Shown piece after piece: positions 47,131 through 60,051 of a stretch of 64,000 nucleotides of DNA; the first letter of the stretch is position 1; the number at the start of each line of letters is the position of its first letter. The translations under genes and the position numbers were made by a program. The stretch is from Utricularia gibba (lineage: Eukaryota > Streptophyta > Magnoliopsida > Lamiales > Lentibulariaceae): NCBI GenBank assembly GCA_002189035.1, contig NEEC01000027.1, positions 620,001-684,000 on the forward strand, read 5' to 3'. The notes under the pieces were generated by a model, which was not told the origin of the DNA, did not search any database, and was given only the letters and a program-made list of their open reading frames with translations.

Positions 47131-49474
47131 GAGCTCTGATACATCGTCGGACGACAAAGCTTCCAACACGGAAGATGACCGGCTCAGAATGAGATTTAAA
47201 ACGTCATGCTGTGCGCAGCGTGACTCATCACGGTTTGCAAGATATTGCAAGATATTGAACGCGGCACGAGCATGCATCAGTTGTGCGTATGAACACACCC
47301 GTGGCATTGTAAGGGATCACCTCAAAAATGAAAATTTCACACCTTCCAATGAAATCCATATGTTTTACAAACGAGAAATCACATTCGCGTCGAATCGGAA
47401 GCCCCGAGTCGAATTATCGCGAACGTCATGGCAATTTGTGGCACAATTGAAGGCTAATATAAGGAAATAATTCGAGCTCTGATAAATCGTCGGACGACGA
47501 AGCTTCCATCACGGATGATGACCGCCTCGGAATGAGCTTCGAAACGGTGTGTCGTGCGCAACGCGGGTAATCACGGTTTTGAAGATATCGACAAAATACG
47601 GAATGGTGCACGAGGTCTACATCAGGTGTGGGTTGGAAAACACCCGTGGCATTGTAAGGGATCGCCTCGAAAACGAAAATTTCACACCTTCCAATGAAAT
47701 GCATATGTATTTGCATGCGAGAAATCCATTCCTGTCGAATCGGAAGTCCCGAGTCAAACCATCGCGAACGTCGTGGCCACTTTGTGGCACAATTGAAGGC
47801 TAATAGAAGGCAATAATTCGAGCTCTGATACATTGTCGGACGACAAAGCTTCCAACACGGAAGATGACCGCTCCGAATGAGCTTCGAACGGTGTGTCGTG
47901 CGCTACGTGGCTCATCACGGTTTTCAAGATATCGATAAAATACAGAATGGCACGAGGCATGCATCATGTGTGCGTAAGAACACACCCGTGGCATTGTAAG
48001 GGATCGCCTCGAAAAAAAAATTTCACACCTTCCAATGAAATGCATATGTTTGCATGCGAGAAATCATTCCGTCGAATCGGAAGTCCCGAGTCAAACCATC
48101 GCGAACGTCGTGGCCACTTGTGGCACAATTGAAGGCTAATAGAAGGCAATAATTCGAGCTCTGATACATTGTCGGACGACAAAGCTTCCAACACGGAAGA
48201 TGACCGCTCAGAATGAGCTTTGAAACGGTATCCTGTGCGTAGCGTGACTTATCACGGTTTGCAAGATATCGACAAGATATTGAACGAGGCACGAGGCATG
48301 CATCAGTGTGCGTAGGAACACACCCGTGGCATTGTAAGGGATCGCCTCGAAAACAAAAATTTCACACCTCCAATGAAATGCATATGTTGCATGCGAGAAA
48401 TCCCATTCCTGTCGAATCGGAAGTCCCGAGTCAATCGCGAACGTCGGCCACTTTGTGGCACAATTGAAGGCTAATAGAAGGCAATAATTCGAGCTCTGAT
48501 ACATCGTCGGACGACAAAGCTTCCAACACGGAAGATGACCGGCTCAGAATGAGCTTTGAAACGTATGCCGTGAGCAAGATATTGAACGAGGCACGAGGCA
48601 TGCATCATGTGTGCGTAGGAACACACCCGTGGCATTGTAAGGGATCGCTCGAAAACAAAAATTTCACACCTTCCAATGAAATGCATATGCAGAAATCCCA
48701 TTCCTGTCGAATCGGAAGTCCCGAGTCACACCATCGCGAACGTCGTGGCCACTTTGTGGCACAATTGAAGGCTAATAGAAGGCAATAATTGAGCTCTGAT
48801 ACATCGTCGGAAACGAAAGCTTCCAACACGGAAGATGCTCGGCTAAGAATGAGCTTTGAAACGTCATGCCGTGCGCAGCGTGACTCATCACGGTTTGCAA
48901 GATATCGACAAGATATTGAACGAGGCACGAGGCATGCATCAGGTGTGCGTAAGAACACACCCGTGCATTGTAAGGGATCGCCTCGAAAACGAAAATTTCA
49001 CACCTTCCAATGAAATGCATATGTATTGCATGCGAGAAATCCCATTCCTGTCGAATCGGAAGTCCCGAGTCAACCATCGCGAACGTCGTGGCCACTTTGT
49101 GGCACAATTGAAGGCTAATAGAAGGCAATAATTCGAGCTCTGATACATTGTCGGACGACAAAGCTTCCAACACGGAAGATGACCGGCTCAGAATGAGCTT
49201 TGAAACGGTATCCTGTGCGTAGCGTGACTCATCACGGTTTGCAAGATATCGACAAGATATTGAACGAGGCACGAGGCATGCATCAGTGTGCGTAGGAACA
49301 CACCCGTGGCATTGTAAGGGATCGCGTCGAAAACGAAATTTTTCACACTTCCAATGAAATGCATATGTTTTGCAGCGAGAAATCACATTCGTCGAATCGG
49401 AAGTCCCGAGTCGCATCGTCGCGAACGTCGTGGCCAATTTGGGGCACAATTGAAGGCTAAAAAGGCAATAATTC
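47131..49474 (+). repeat. HOR unit 25: A-B-C-D-(E/D)-E-F
   Basis: Starts: A 47131, B 47474, C 47820, D 48156, E/D 48491, E 48791, F 49135. It partners unit 13 but is 71 bp shorter. The E/D monomer is only 300 bp, having lost most of the segment between GTATGCCGTG and AGCAAGATATTG (about 48570) and part of the CATATG region. C lost CGAAAC-to-CGAAC bases and an A-rich CG near 48013. Confidence 0.9.
48491..48790 (+). repeat. E/D hybrid monomer with internal deletion
   Basis: The front reads like E/F (GGCTCAGAATGAG, ACGTATGCCGTG). The back is D (GCTCGAAAACAAAAATTT, GTCACACCATCGCG). About 35 bp covering CGCAGCGTGACTCATC is missing at 48572-48574, and CATATGCAGAAATCCC has lost TTTGCATGCG. The partner at 23795 lacks both deletions. 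Confidence 0.85.
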
Positions 49475-51860
49475 GAGCTCTGATACATCGTCGGACGACA
49501 AAGCTTCCAACACGGAAGATGACCGGCTCAGAATGAGATTTAAACGTCATGCTGTGCGCAGCGTGACTCATCACGGTTTGCAAGATATTGCAAGATATTG
49601 AACGCGGCACGAAGCATGCATCAGTTGTGCGTATGAACACACCCGTGGCATTGTAAGGGATCACCTCAAAAATGAAAATTTCACACCTTCCAATGAAATC
49701 CATATGTTTTACAAACGAGAAATCACATTCGCGTCGAATCGGAAGCCCGAGTCGAATTATCGCGAACGTCATGGCAACTTTGTGGCACAATTGAAGGCTA
49801 ATAAAGGAAATAATTCGAGCTCTGATAAATCGTCGGACGACGAAGCTTCCATCACGGATGATGACCGCCTCGGAATGAGCTTCGAAACGGTGTGTCGTGC
49901 GCAACGCGGGTAATCACGGTTTGAAGATATCGAAAAATACGGAATGGTGCACGAGGTCTACATCAGGTGTGGGTTGGAAAACACCCGTGGCATTGTAAGG
50001 GATCGCCTCGAAAACGAAAATTTCACACCTTCCAATGAAATGCATATGTATTGCATGCGCGAAATCCCATTCCTGTCGAATCGGAAGTCCCGAGTCAAAC
50101 CATCGCGAACGTCGTGGCCACTTTGTGGCACACATTGAAGGCTAATAGAAGGCAATAATTCGAGCTCTGATACATTGTCGGACGACAAAGCTTCCAACAC
50201 GGAAGATGACCGGCTCAGAATGAGCTTTGAAACGGTATCCTGTGCGTAGCGTGACTTATCACGGTTTGCAAGATATCGACAAGATATTGAACGAGGCACG
50301 AGGCATGCATCATGTGTGCGTAGGAACACACCCGTGGCATTGGGGATCGCGTCGAAAACAAATTTCACACCTTCCAATGAAATGCATATGCTTTGCATGC
50401 GAGAAATCCCATTCCTGTCGAATCGGAAGTCCCGAGTCACACCATCGCGAACGTCGTGGCCACTTTGTGGCACAATTGAAGGCTAATAGAAGGCAATAAT
50501 TAGAGCTCTGATACATCGTCGGATTACGAAGCTTCCAACACGGAAGATGCCGGCTAGAATGAGCTTTGAAACGTCATGCCGTGCGCAGCGTGACTCATCA
50601 CGGTTTGCAAGATCGACAAGATATTGAACGAGGCACGAGGCATGCATCAGGTGTGCGTAAGAACACCGTCATTGTAAGGGATCGCCTCGAAAACGAAAAT
50701 TTCACACCTTCCAATGAAATGCATATGTTGCATGCGCGAAATCCATTCCTGTCGAATCGGAAGTCCCGAGTCAAACATCGCGAACGTCGTGGCCACTTTG
50801 TGGCACAATTGAAGGCTAATAGAAGGCAATAATTCGAGCTCTGATACATTGTCGGACGACAAAAGCTTCCAACACGGAAGATGACCGGCTTAGAATGAGC
50901 TTTGAAACGGTATCCTGTGCGTAGCGTGACTTATCACGGTTTGCAAGATATCGACAAGATATTGAACGAGGCACGAGGCATGCATCATGTGTGCGTAGGA
51001 ACACACCCGTGGCATTGTAAGGGATCGCGTCGAAAACAAAAATTTCACACCTTCCAATGAAATGCATATGCTTTGCATGCGAGAAATCCCATTCCTGTCG
51101 AATCGGAAGTCCGAGTCACACCATCGCGAACGTCGTGGCCACTTTGTGGCACAATTGAAGGCTAATAGAAGGCAATAATTAGAGCTCTGATACATCGTCG
51201 GATTACGAAGCTTCCAACACGGAAGATGCTCGGCTAAGAATGAGCTTTGAAACGTCATGCCGTGCGCAGCGTGACTCATCACGGTTTGCAAGATATCGAC
51301 AAGATATTGAACGAGGCACGAGGCATGCATCAGGTGTGCGTAAGAACACACCCGTGGCATTGTAAGGGATCGCCTCGAAAACGAAAATTTCACACCTTCC
51401 AATGAAATGCATATGTATTGCATGCGAGAAATCCCATTCCTGTCGAATCGGAAGTCCCGAGTCACACCATCGCGAACGTCGTGGCCACTTTGTGGCACAA
51501 TTGAAGGCTAATAGAAGGCAATAATACATTGTCGGACGACAAAGCTTCCAACACGGAAGATGACCGGCTCAGAATGAGCTTTGAAACGGTATCCTGTGCG
51601 TAGCGTGACTCATCACGGTTTGCAAGATATCGACAAGATATTGAACGAGGCACGAGGCATGCATCATGGTGTGCGTAGGAACACACCCGTGGCATTGTAA
51701 GGGATCGCGTCGAAAACGAAATTTTCACACCTTCCAATGAAATGCATATGTTTTGCATGCGAGAAATCACATTCGTCGAATCGGAAGTCCCGAGTCGCAT
51801 CGTCGCGAACGTCGTGGCCAATTTGGGGCACAATTGAAGGCTAAAATACGGCAATAATTC
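49475..51860 (+). repeat. HOR unit 26: A-B-D-E-D-E-F
   Basis: Starts: A 49475, B 49817, D 50162, E 50503, D 50836, E 51182, F about 51526. The F start has no GAGCTC, because CAATAATACATTGTCGG at 51521-51537 shows an 11-bp loss across the box. It is the only monomer besides H without GAGCTC. It partners unit 14 and is 26 bp shorter. Confidence 0.92.
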
Positions 51861-52875
51861 GAGCTCTGATACATCGTCGGACGACAAAGCTTCCAACACG
51901 GAAGATGACCGGCTCAGAATGAGATTTAAAACGTCATGCTGTGCGCAGCGTGACTCATCACGGTTTGCAAGATATTGCAAGATATTGAACGCGGCACGAA
52001 GCATGCATCAGTTGTGCGTATGAACACACCCGTGGCATTGTAAGGGATCACCTCAAAAATGAAAATTTCACACCTTCCAATGAAATCCATATGTTTTACA
52101 AACGAGAAATCACATTCGCATCGAATCGGAAGCCCGAGTCGAATTATCGCGAACGTCATGGCAACTTTGTGGCACAATTGAAGGCTAATATAAGGAAATA
52201 ATTCGAGCTCTGATAAATCGTCGGACGACGAAGCTTCCATCACGGATGATGACCGCCTCGGAATGAGCTTCGAAACGGTGTTCGTGCGCAACGCGGGTAA
52301 TCACGGTTTTGAAGATATCGACAAAATACGGAATGGTGCACGAGTCTACATCAGGTGTGGTTGGAAAACACCCGTGGCATTGTAAGGGATCGCCTCGAAA
52401 ACGAAAATTTCACACCTTCCAATGAAATGCATGCGCGAAAATCCCATTCCTGTCGATCGGAAGTCCCGAGTCAAACCATCGCGAACGTCGTGGCCACTTT
52501 GTGGCACAATTGAAGGCTAATAGAAGGCAATAATTCGAGCTCTGATACATTGTCGGACGACAAAGCTTCCAACACGGAAGATGACCGGCTCAGAATGAGC
52601 TTTGAAACGGATCCTGTGCGTAGCGTGACTTATCACGGTTTGCAAGATATCGACAAGATATTGAACGAGGCACGAGGCATGCATCATGTGTGCGTAGGAA
52701 CACACCCGTGGCATTGTAAGGATCGCGTCGAAAACGAAAATTTCACACCTTCCAATGAAATGCATATGTTTGCATGCGAGAAATCCATTCGCATCGAATC
52801 GGAAGTCCCGAGTCGCATCGTCGAACGTCGTGGCCAATTTGGGCACAATTGAAGGCTAAAATACGGCAATAATTC
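51861..52875 (+). repeat. HOR unit 27: A-B-(D/F), 3-mer form
   Basis: Starts: A 51861, B 52205, D/F 52537; total 1015 bp. It partners unit 15, with the same 11-bp CATATG-site loss in B (52429-52441), the same A variant CACATTCGCATCG and the same D-to-F switch. Extra small losses are in B (GTGTTCGTGCG, CTGTCGATCGG) and in D/F (GTCGAACGTCG). Confidence 0.92.
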
Positions 52876-55255
52876 GAGCTCTGATACATCGTCGGACGAC
52901 AAAGCTTCCAACACGGAAGATGACCGCTCAGAATGAGATTTAAAACGTCATGCTGTGCGCAGCGTGACTCATCACGGTTTGCAAGATATTGCAAGATATT
53001 GAACGCGGCACGAAGCATGCATCAGTTGTGCGTATGAACACACCCGTGGCATTGTAAGGGATCACCTCAAAAATGAAAATTTCACACCTTCCAATGAAAT
53101 CCATATGTTTTACAAACGAGAAATCACATTCGCGTCGAATCGGAAGCCCCGAGTCGAATTATCGCGAACATGGCAACTTTGTGGCCAATTGAAGGCTAAT
53201 ATAAGGAAATAATTCGAGCTCTGATAAATCGTCGACGACGAAGCTTCCATCACGGATGATGACCGCTCGGAATGAGCTTCGAAACGTGTGTCGTGCGCAA
53301 CGCGGGTAATCACGGTTTTGAAGATATCGACAAGATATTGAACGAGGCACGAGGCATGCATCAGGTGTGCGTAAGAAAACACCCGTGGCATTGTAAGGGA
53401 TCGCCTCGAAAACGAAAATTTCACACCTTCCAATGAAATCATATGTTTGATAGCGAAATCACATTCCGTCGAATCGGAAGTCCCGAGTCGCATCGTCGCG
53501 AACGTCGTGGCCAATTTGGGCACAATTGAAGGCTAACATACGACAATAATTCGAGCTCTGATACATCGTCGGACGACAAAGCTTCCAACACGGAATGACC
53601 GCTCCGAATGAGCTTGAAACGGTGTGTCGTTCGTGGTCACGGTTTTCAAGATATCGATAAATACAGAATGGTGCACGAGGCATGCATCATGTGTGCGTAA
53701 GAACACACCCGCGGCATTGTAAGGGATCGCCTCGAAAACGAAAATTTCACACCTTCCAATGAAATGCATATGTTTGCATGCGAGAAATCCCATTCCTGTC
53801 GAATCGGAAGTCCCGAGTCAAACCATCGCGAACGTCGTGGCCACTTTGGCACAATTGAAGGCTAATAGAAGGCAATAATTCGAGCTCTGATACATTGTCG
53901 GACGACAAAGCTTCCAACACGGAAGATGACCGGCTCAGAATGAGCTTTGAAACGGTATCCTGTGCGTAGCGTGACTTATCACGGTTTGCAAGATATCGAC
54001 AAGATATTGAACGAGGCACGAGGCATGCATCATGTGTGCGTAGGAAAACACCCGTGGCATTGTAAGGGATCGCGTCGAAAACAAAAATTTCACACCTTCC
54101 AATGAAATGCATATGCTTTGCATGCGAGAAATCCCATTCCTGTCGAATCGGAAGTCCCGAGTCACACCATCGCGAACGTCGTGGCCACTTTGTGGCACAA
54201 TTGAAGGCTAATAGAAGGCAATAATTAGAGCTCTGATACATCGTCGGACGACGAAGCTTCCAACACGGAAGATGCCGGCTAGAATGAGCTTAAACGTCAT
54301 GCCGTGCGCAGCGTGACTCATCACGGTTTGCAAGATATCGACAAGATATTGAACGAGGCACGAGGCATGCATCAGGTGTGCGTAGAACACACCCGTGGCA
54401 TTGTAAGGGATCGCCTCGAAAACGAAAATTTCACACCTTCCAATGAAATGCATATGTATTGCATGCGCGAAATCCCATTCCTGTCGAATCGGAAGTCCCG
54501 AGTCAAACATCGCGAACGTCGTGGCCACTTTGTGGCACAATTGAAGGCTAATAGAAGGCAATAATTCGAGCTCTGATACATTGTCGGACGACAAAGCTTC
54601 CAACACGGAAGATGACCGGTTAGAATGAGCTTTGAAACGGTATCCTGTGCGTAGCGTGACTTATCACGGTTTGCAAGATATCGACAAATATTGAACGAGG
54701 CACGAGGCATGCATCATGTGTGCGTAAGGAACACACCCGTGGCATTGTAAGGGATCGCGTCGAAAACAAAAATTTCACACCTTCCAATGAAATGCATATG
54801 CTTTGCATGCGAGAAATCCCATTCCTGTCGAATCGGAAGTCCCGAGTCACACCATCGCGAACGTCGTGGCCACTTTGTGGCACAATTGAAGGCTAATAGA
54901 AGGCAATAATTCGAGCTCTGATACATTGTCGGACGACAAAGCTTCCAACACGGAAGATGACCGGCTCAGAATGAGCTTTGAAACGGTATCCTGTGCGTAG
55001 CGTGACTCATCACGGTTTGCAAGATATCGACAAGATATTGAACGGGCAAGAGGCATGCATCATGTGTGCGTAGGAACACACCCGTGGCATTGTAAGGGAT
55101 CGCGTCGAAAACGAAAATTTCACACCTTCCAATGAAATGAATATGTTTGCAAGCGAGAAATCACATTCGCGTCGAATCGGAAGTCCCGAGTCGCATCGTC
55201 GCGAACGTTGTGGCCAATTTGGGCACAATTGAAGGCTAAAATACGGCAATAATTC
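52876..55255 (+). repeat. HOR unit 28: A-B'-C-D-E-D-F
   Basis: Starts: A 52876, B' 53216, C 53553, D 53882, E 54228, D 54568, F 54913. It partners unit 16 and is 32 bp shorter, mostly from losses in B' and C (for example GCTTGAAACGGTG and GTCGTTCGTGGTCACGG at 53612-53641). F has GAACGGGCAAGAGG, like the front of the F/A hybrid at 17927. Confidence 0.92.
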
Positions 55256-57982
55256 GAGCTCTGATACATCGTCGGACGACAAAGCTTCCAACACGGAAGA
55301 TGACCGGCTCAGAATGAGATTTAAAACGTCATGCTGTGCGCAGCGTGACTCATCACGGTTTGCAAGATATTGCAAGATATTGAACGCGGCACGAAGCATG
55401 CATCAGTTGTGCGTATGAACACACCCGTGCATTGTAAGGGATCACCTCAAAAATGAAAATTTCACACCTTCCAATGAAATCCATATGTTTTACAAACGAG
55501 AAATCACATTCGCGTCGAATCGGAAGCCCCGAGTCGAATTATCGCGAACGTCATGGCAACTTTGTGGCACAATTGAAGGCTAATATAAGGAAATAATTCG
55601 AGCTCTGATAAATCGTCGGACGACGAAGCTTCCATCACGGATGATGACCGCTCGGAATGAGCTTCGAAACGGTGAGTCGTGCGCAATGCGGGTAATCACG
55701 GTTTTGAAGATATCAACAAAATACGGAATGTGCACGAGGTCTACATCAGGTGTGGGTTGGAAACACCCGTGCATTGTAAGGGATCGCCTCGAAAACGAAA
55801 ATTTCACACCTTCCAATGAAATCCATATGTCTTGATAGCGAGAAATCACATTCACGTCGAATCGGAAGTCCCGAGTCGCATCGTCGCAAACGTCGTGGCC
55901 AATTTTGGGCACAATTGAAGGCTAATATACGAAAATAATTCGAGCTCTGATACATTCGGATGACAAAGCTTCCAACACGGAAGATGACCGCCTCCGAATG
56001 AGCTTCGAAACGGTGTGTCGTGCGCAACGCGGGTAATCACGGTTTTGAAGATATCGACAAAATACGGAATGGTGCACGAGGTCTACATGGTGTGGGTTGG
56101 AAAACACCCGTGGCATTGTAAGGGATCGCCTCGAAAACGAAAATTTCACACCTTCCAATGAAATGCATGCGCGAAATCCCATTCCTGTCGAATCGGAAGT
56201 CCCGAGTCAAACCATCGCGAACGTCGTGGCCACTTTGTGGCACAATTGAAGGCTAATAGAAGGCAATAATTCGAGCTCTGATACATTGTCGGACGACAAA
56301 GCTTCCAACACGGAAGATGACCGGCTCAGAATGAGCTTTGAAACGGTATCCTGTGCGTAGCGTGACTTATCACGGTTTGCAAGATATCGACAAGATATTG
56401 AACGAGGCACGAGGCATGCATCATGTGTGCGTAGGAACACACCCGTGGCATTGTAAGGGATCGCCTCGAAAACAAAAATTTCACACCTTCCAATGAAATG
56501 CATATGCTTTGCATGCGAGAAATCCCATTCCTGTCGAATCGGAAGTCCCGAGTCACACCATCGCGAACGTCGTGGCCACTTTGTGGCACAATTGAAGGCT
56601 AATAGAAGGCAATAATTAGAGCTCTGATACATCGTCGGATTACGAAGCTTCCAACACGGAAGATGCTCGGCTAAGAATGAGCTTTGAAACGTCATGCCGT
56701 GCGCAGCGTGACTCATCACGGTTTGCAAGATATCGACAAGATATTGAACGAGGCACGAGGCATGCATCAGGTGTGCGTAAGAAACACCCGTAGCATTGTA
56801 AGGGATCGCCTCAAAAAACGAAAATTTCACACCTTCCAATGAAATGCATATGTTTTGCATGTGAGAAATCGCATTCGCGTCGAATCGGAAGTCCCGAATC
56901 GCATCGTCGCGATCGTCGTTGCCACTTTGTGGCACAATTGATGGCAAATATAAGGCAATAAATCGAGCTCTGATACATCGTCGAACGACGATGCTTCCAA
57001 CACGGAAGATGACCGCCTTCGAATGAGCTTCGAAACGGTGTGTCGTGCGCGGCGCGGGTAATCACAGTTTTGAAGATATCGACAAAATACGGAATGGTGC
57101 ACGAGGTCTACATCAGTGTGGGTTGTAAGGGATCGCCTCGAAAACGAAAATTTCACACCTTCCAATGAAATCCATATGTCTTGAAAGCGAGAAATCACAT
57201 TCGCGTCGAATCGGAAGTCCCGAATCGCATCGTCGCGATCGTCGTGGCCACTGTGTGCCACAAATGAAGGCTAATATAAGTCAATAATTCATGCTCTCAT
57301 ACATCGTCGGTCGACAAAGCCTCCAACACGGAAGATGACCGGCTCGGAATGAGCTTCGAAACGGTGTGTCGTGCGCAACGCGGCTCATCACGGTTCTCAA
57401 GATATCGACAAAATACGGGATGGTGCACGAGTCCTGTATCAGGTTTGGGTTGGAACACACCCGACGCATTGTAAGGGATCGCCGCGAAAACGAAAATTTC
57501 ACACCTTCCAATGAAATGCAAATGTTTTGCAAGTGAGAAATCACATTCGCGTCTAATCGGAAGTCACGAGTCGCATCGTCACGAACATCGTGGCCACTTT
57601 GTGGCATAATTGAAGGCTAATATAAGGCAATAATTCGAGCTCTGATACATTGTCGGACGACAAAGCTTCCAACACAGAAGATGACCGGCTCAGAATGAGC
57701 TTTGAAACGGTATCCTGTGCGTAGCGTGACTCATCACGGTTTGCAAGATATCGACAAGATATTGAACGAGGCACGAGGCATGCATCATGTGTGCGTAGGA
57801 ACACACCCGTGGCATTGTAAGGGATCGCGTCGAAAACGAAAATTTCACACCTTCCAATGAAATGCATATGTTTTGCATGCGAGAAATCACATTCGCATCG
57901 AATCGGAAGTCCCGAGTCGCATCGTCGCGAACGTCGTGGCCAATTTGGGGCACAATTGAAGGCTAAAATACGGCAATAATTC
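55256..57982 (+). repeat. HOR unit 29: A-B'-(C/B)-D-E*-G-H-F
   Basis: Starts: A 55256, B' 55600, C/B 55942, D 56273, E* 56619, G 56965, H 57291, F 57637; total 2727 bp against 2726 bp in partner unit 17. Shared tags include CAATGCGGGT in B' and the 11-bp loss in C/B. D differs by having GATCGCCTCG where unit 17 has GATCGCGGCG. Confidence 0.93.
56861..57636 (+). repeat. Divergent E*-G-H island, copy 2
   Basis: Almost the same as 32281-33055. Differences seen include GGCAAATATAAGG for GGCTAATATAAGG, CGCGGCGCGGG for CGCGACGCGGG, CATCAGTGTGG for CATCAGGTGTGG, AAGCCTCC for AAGCTCC, CAAATGTTTTGCAAGTG for CATATGTTTTGCAAATG, and AGTCACGAG for AGTCCGAG. Confidence 0.88.
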
Positions 57983-60051
57983 GAGCTCTGATACATCGTC
58001 GGACGACAAAGCTTCCAACACGGAAGATGACCGGCTCAGAATGAGATTTAAAACGTCATGCTGTGCGCAGCGTGACTCATCACGGTTTGCAAGATATTGC
58101 AAGATATTGAACGCGGCACGAAGCATGCATCAGTTGTGCGTATGAACACACCCGTGGCATTGTAAGGGATCACCTCAAAAATGAAAATTTCACACCTTCC
58201 AATGAAATCCATATGTTTTACAAACGAGAAATCACATTCGCGTCGAATCGGAAGCCCCGAGTCGAATTATCGCGAACGTCATGGCATTTTTGTGGCACAA
58301 TTGAAGGCTAATATAAGGAAATAATTCGAGCTCTGATAAATCGTCGGACGACGAAGCTTCCATCACGGATGATGACCGCCTCAGAATGAGCTTCGAAACG
58401 TGTGTCGTGCGCAACGCGGGTAATCACGGTTTTGAAGATATCGACAAGATATTGAACGAGGCACGAGGCATGCATCAGGTGTGCGTAAGAACACACCCGT
58501 GGCATTGTAAGGGATCGCCTCGAAAACGAAAATTTCACACCTTCCAATGAAATCCATATGTCTTGATGCGATAAATCACATTCACGTCGAATCGGAAGTC
58601 CCGAGTCGCATCGTCGCGAACGTCGTGGCCATTTGGGCACAATTGAAGGCTAACATACGACAATAATTCGAGCTCTGATACATCGTCGGATGACAAAGCT
58701 TCCAACACGGAAGATGACCGCCTCCGAATGAGCTTCGAAACGGTGTGTCGTGCGCTACGTGGCTCATCACGGTTTTCAAGATATCGACAAAATACAGAAT
58801 GGTGCACGAGGCATGCATCATGTGTGCGTAAGAACACACCCGTGGCATTGTAAGGGATCGCCTCGAAAACGAAAATTTCACACCTTCCAATGAAATGCAT
58901 ATGTATTGCATGCGCGAAATCCCATTCCTGTCGAATCGGAAGTCCCGAGTCAAACCATCGCGAACGTCGTGGCCACTTTGTGGCACAATTGAAGGCTAAT
59001 AGAAGGCAATAATTCGAGCTCTGATACATTGTCGGACGACAAAGCTTCCAACACGGAAGATGACCGGCTTAGAATGAGCTTTGAAACGGTATCCTGTGCG
59101 TAGCGTGACTTATCACGGTTTGCAAGATATCGACAAGATATTGAACGAGGCACGAGGCATGCATCATGTGTGCGTAGGAAACACACCCGTGGCATTGTAA
59201 GGGATCGCGTCGAAAACAAAAATTTCACACCTTCCAATGAAATGCATATGCTTTGCATGCGAGAAATCCCATTCCTGTCGAATCGGAAGTCCCGAGTCAC
59301 ACCATCGCGAACGTCGTGGCCACTTTGTGGCACAATTGAAGGCTAATAGAAGGCAATAATTAGAGCTCTGATACATCGTCGGATTACGAAGCTTCCAACA
59401 CGGAAGATGCTCGGCTAAGAATGAGCTTTGAAACGTCATGCCGTGCGCAGCGTGACTCATCACGGTTTGCAAGATATCGACAAGATATTGAACGAGGCAC
59501 GAGGCATGCATCAGGTGTGCGTAAGAACACACCCGTGCATTGTAAGGGATCGCCTCGAAAACGAAAATTTCACACCTTCCAATGAAATGCATATGTATTG
59601 CATGCGAAATCCCATTCCTGTCGAATCGGAAGTCCCGAGTCAAAGCATCGCGAACGTCGTGGCCACTTTGTGGCACAATTGAAGGCTAATAGAAGGCAAT
59701 AATTCGAGCTCTGATACATTGTCGGACGACAAAGCTTCCAACACGGAAGATGACCGGCTTAGAATGAGCTTTGAAACGGTATCCTGTGCGTAGCGTGACT
59801 TATCACGGTTTGCAAGATATCGACAAGATATTGAACGAGGCACGAGGCATGCATCATGTGTGCGTAGGAACACACCCGTGGCATTGTAAGGGATCGCGTC
59901 GAAAACGAAAATTTCACACCTTCCAATGAAATGCATATGTTTTGCATGCGAGAAATCACATTCGCATCGAATCGGAAGTCCCGAGTCGCATCGTCGCGAA
60001 CGTCGTGGCCAATTTGGGGCACAATTGAAGGCTAAAATACGGCAATAATTC
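57983..60051 (+). repeat. HOR unit 30: A-B'-C-D-E-F (6-mer form)
   Basis: Starts: A 57983, B' 58328, C 58670, D 59016, E 59363, F 59706; total 2069 bp. It partners unit 18 and shares the private A change GGCATTTTTGTGG (58283). C has GATATCGACAAAATACAG where other C monomers have GATATCGATAAAATACAG. Confidence 0.93.
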
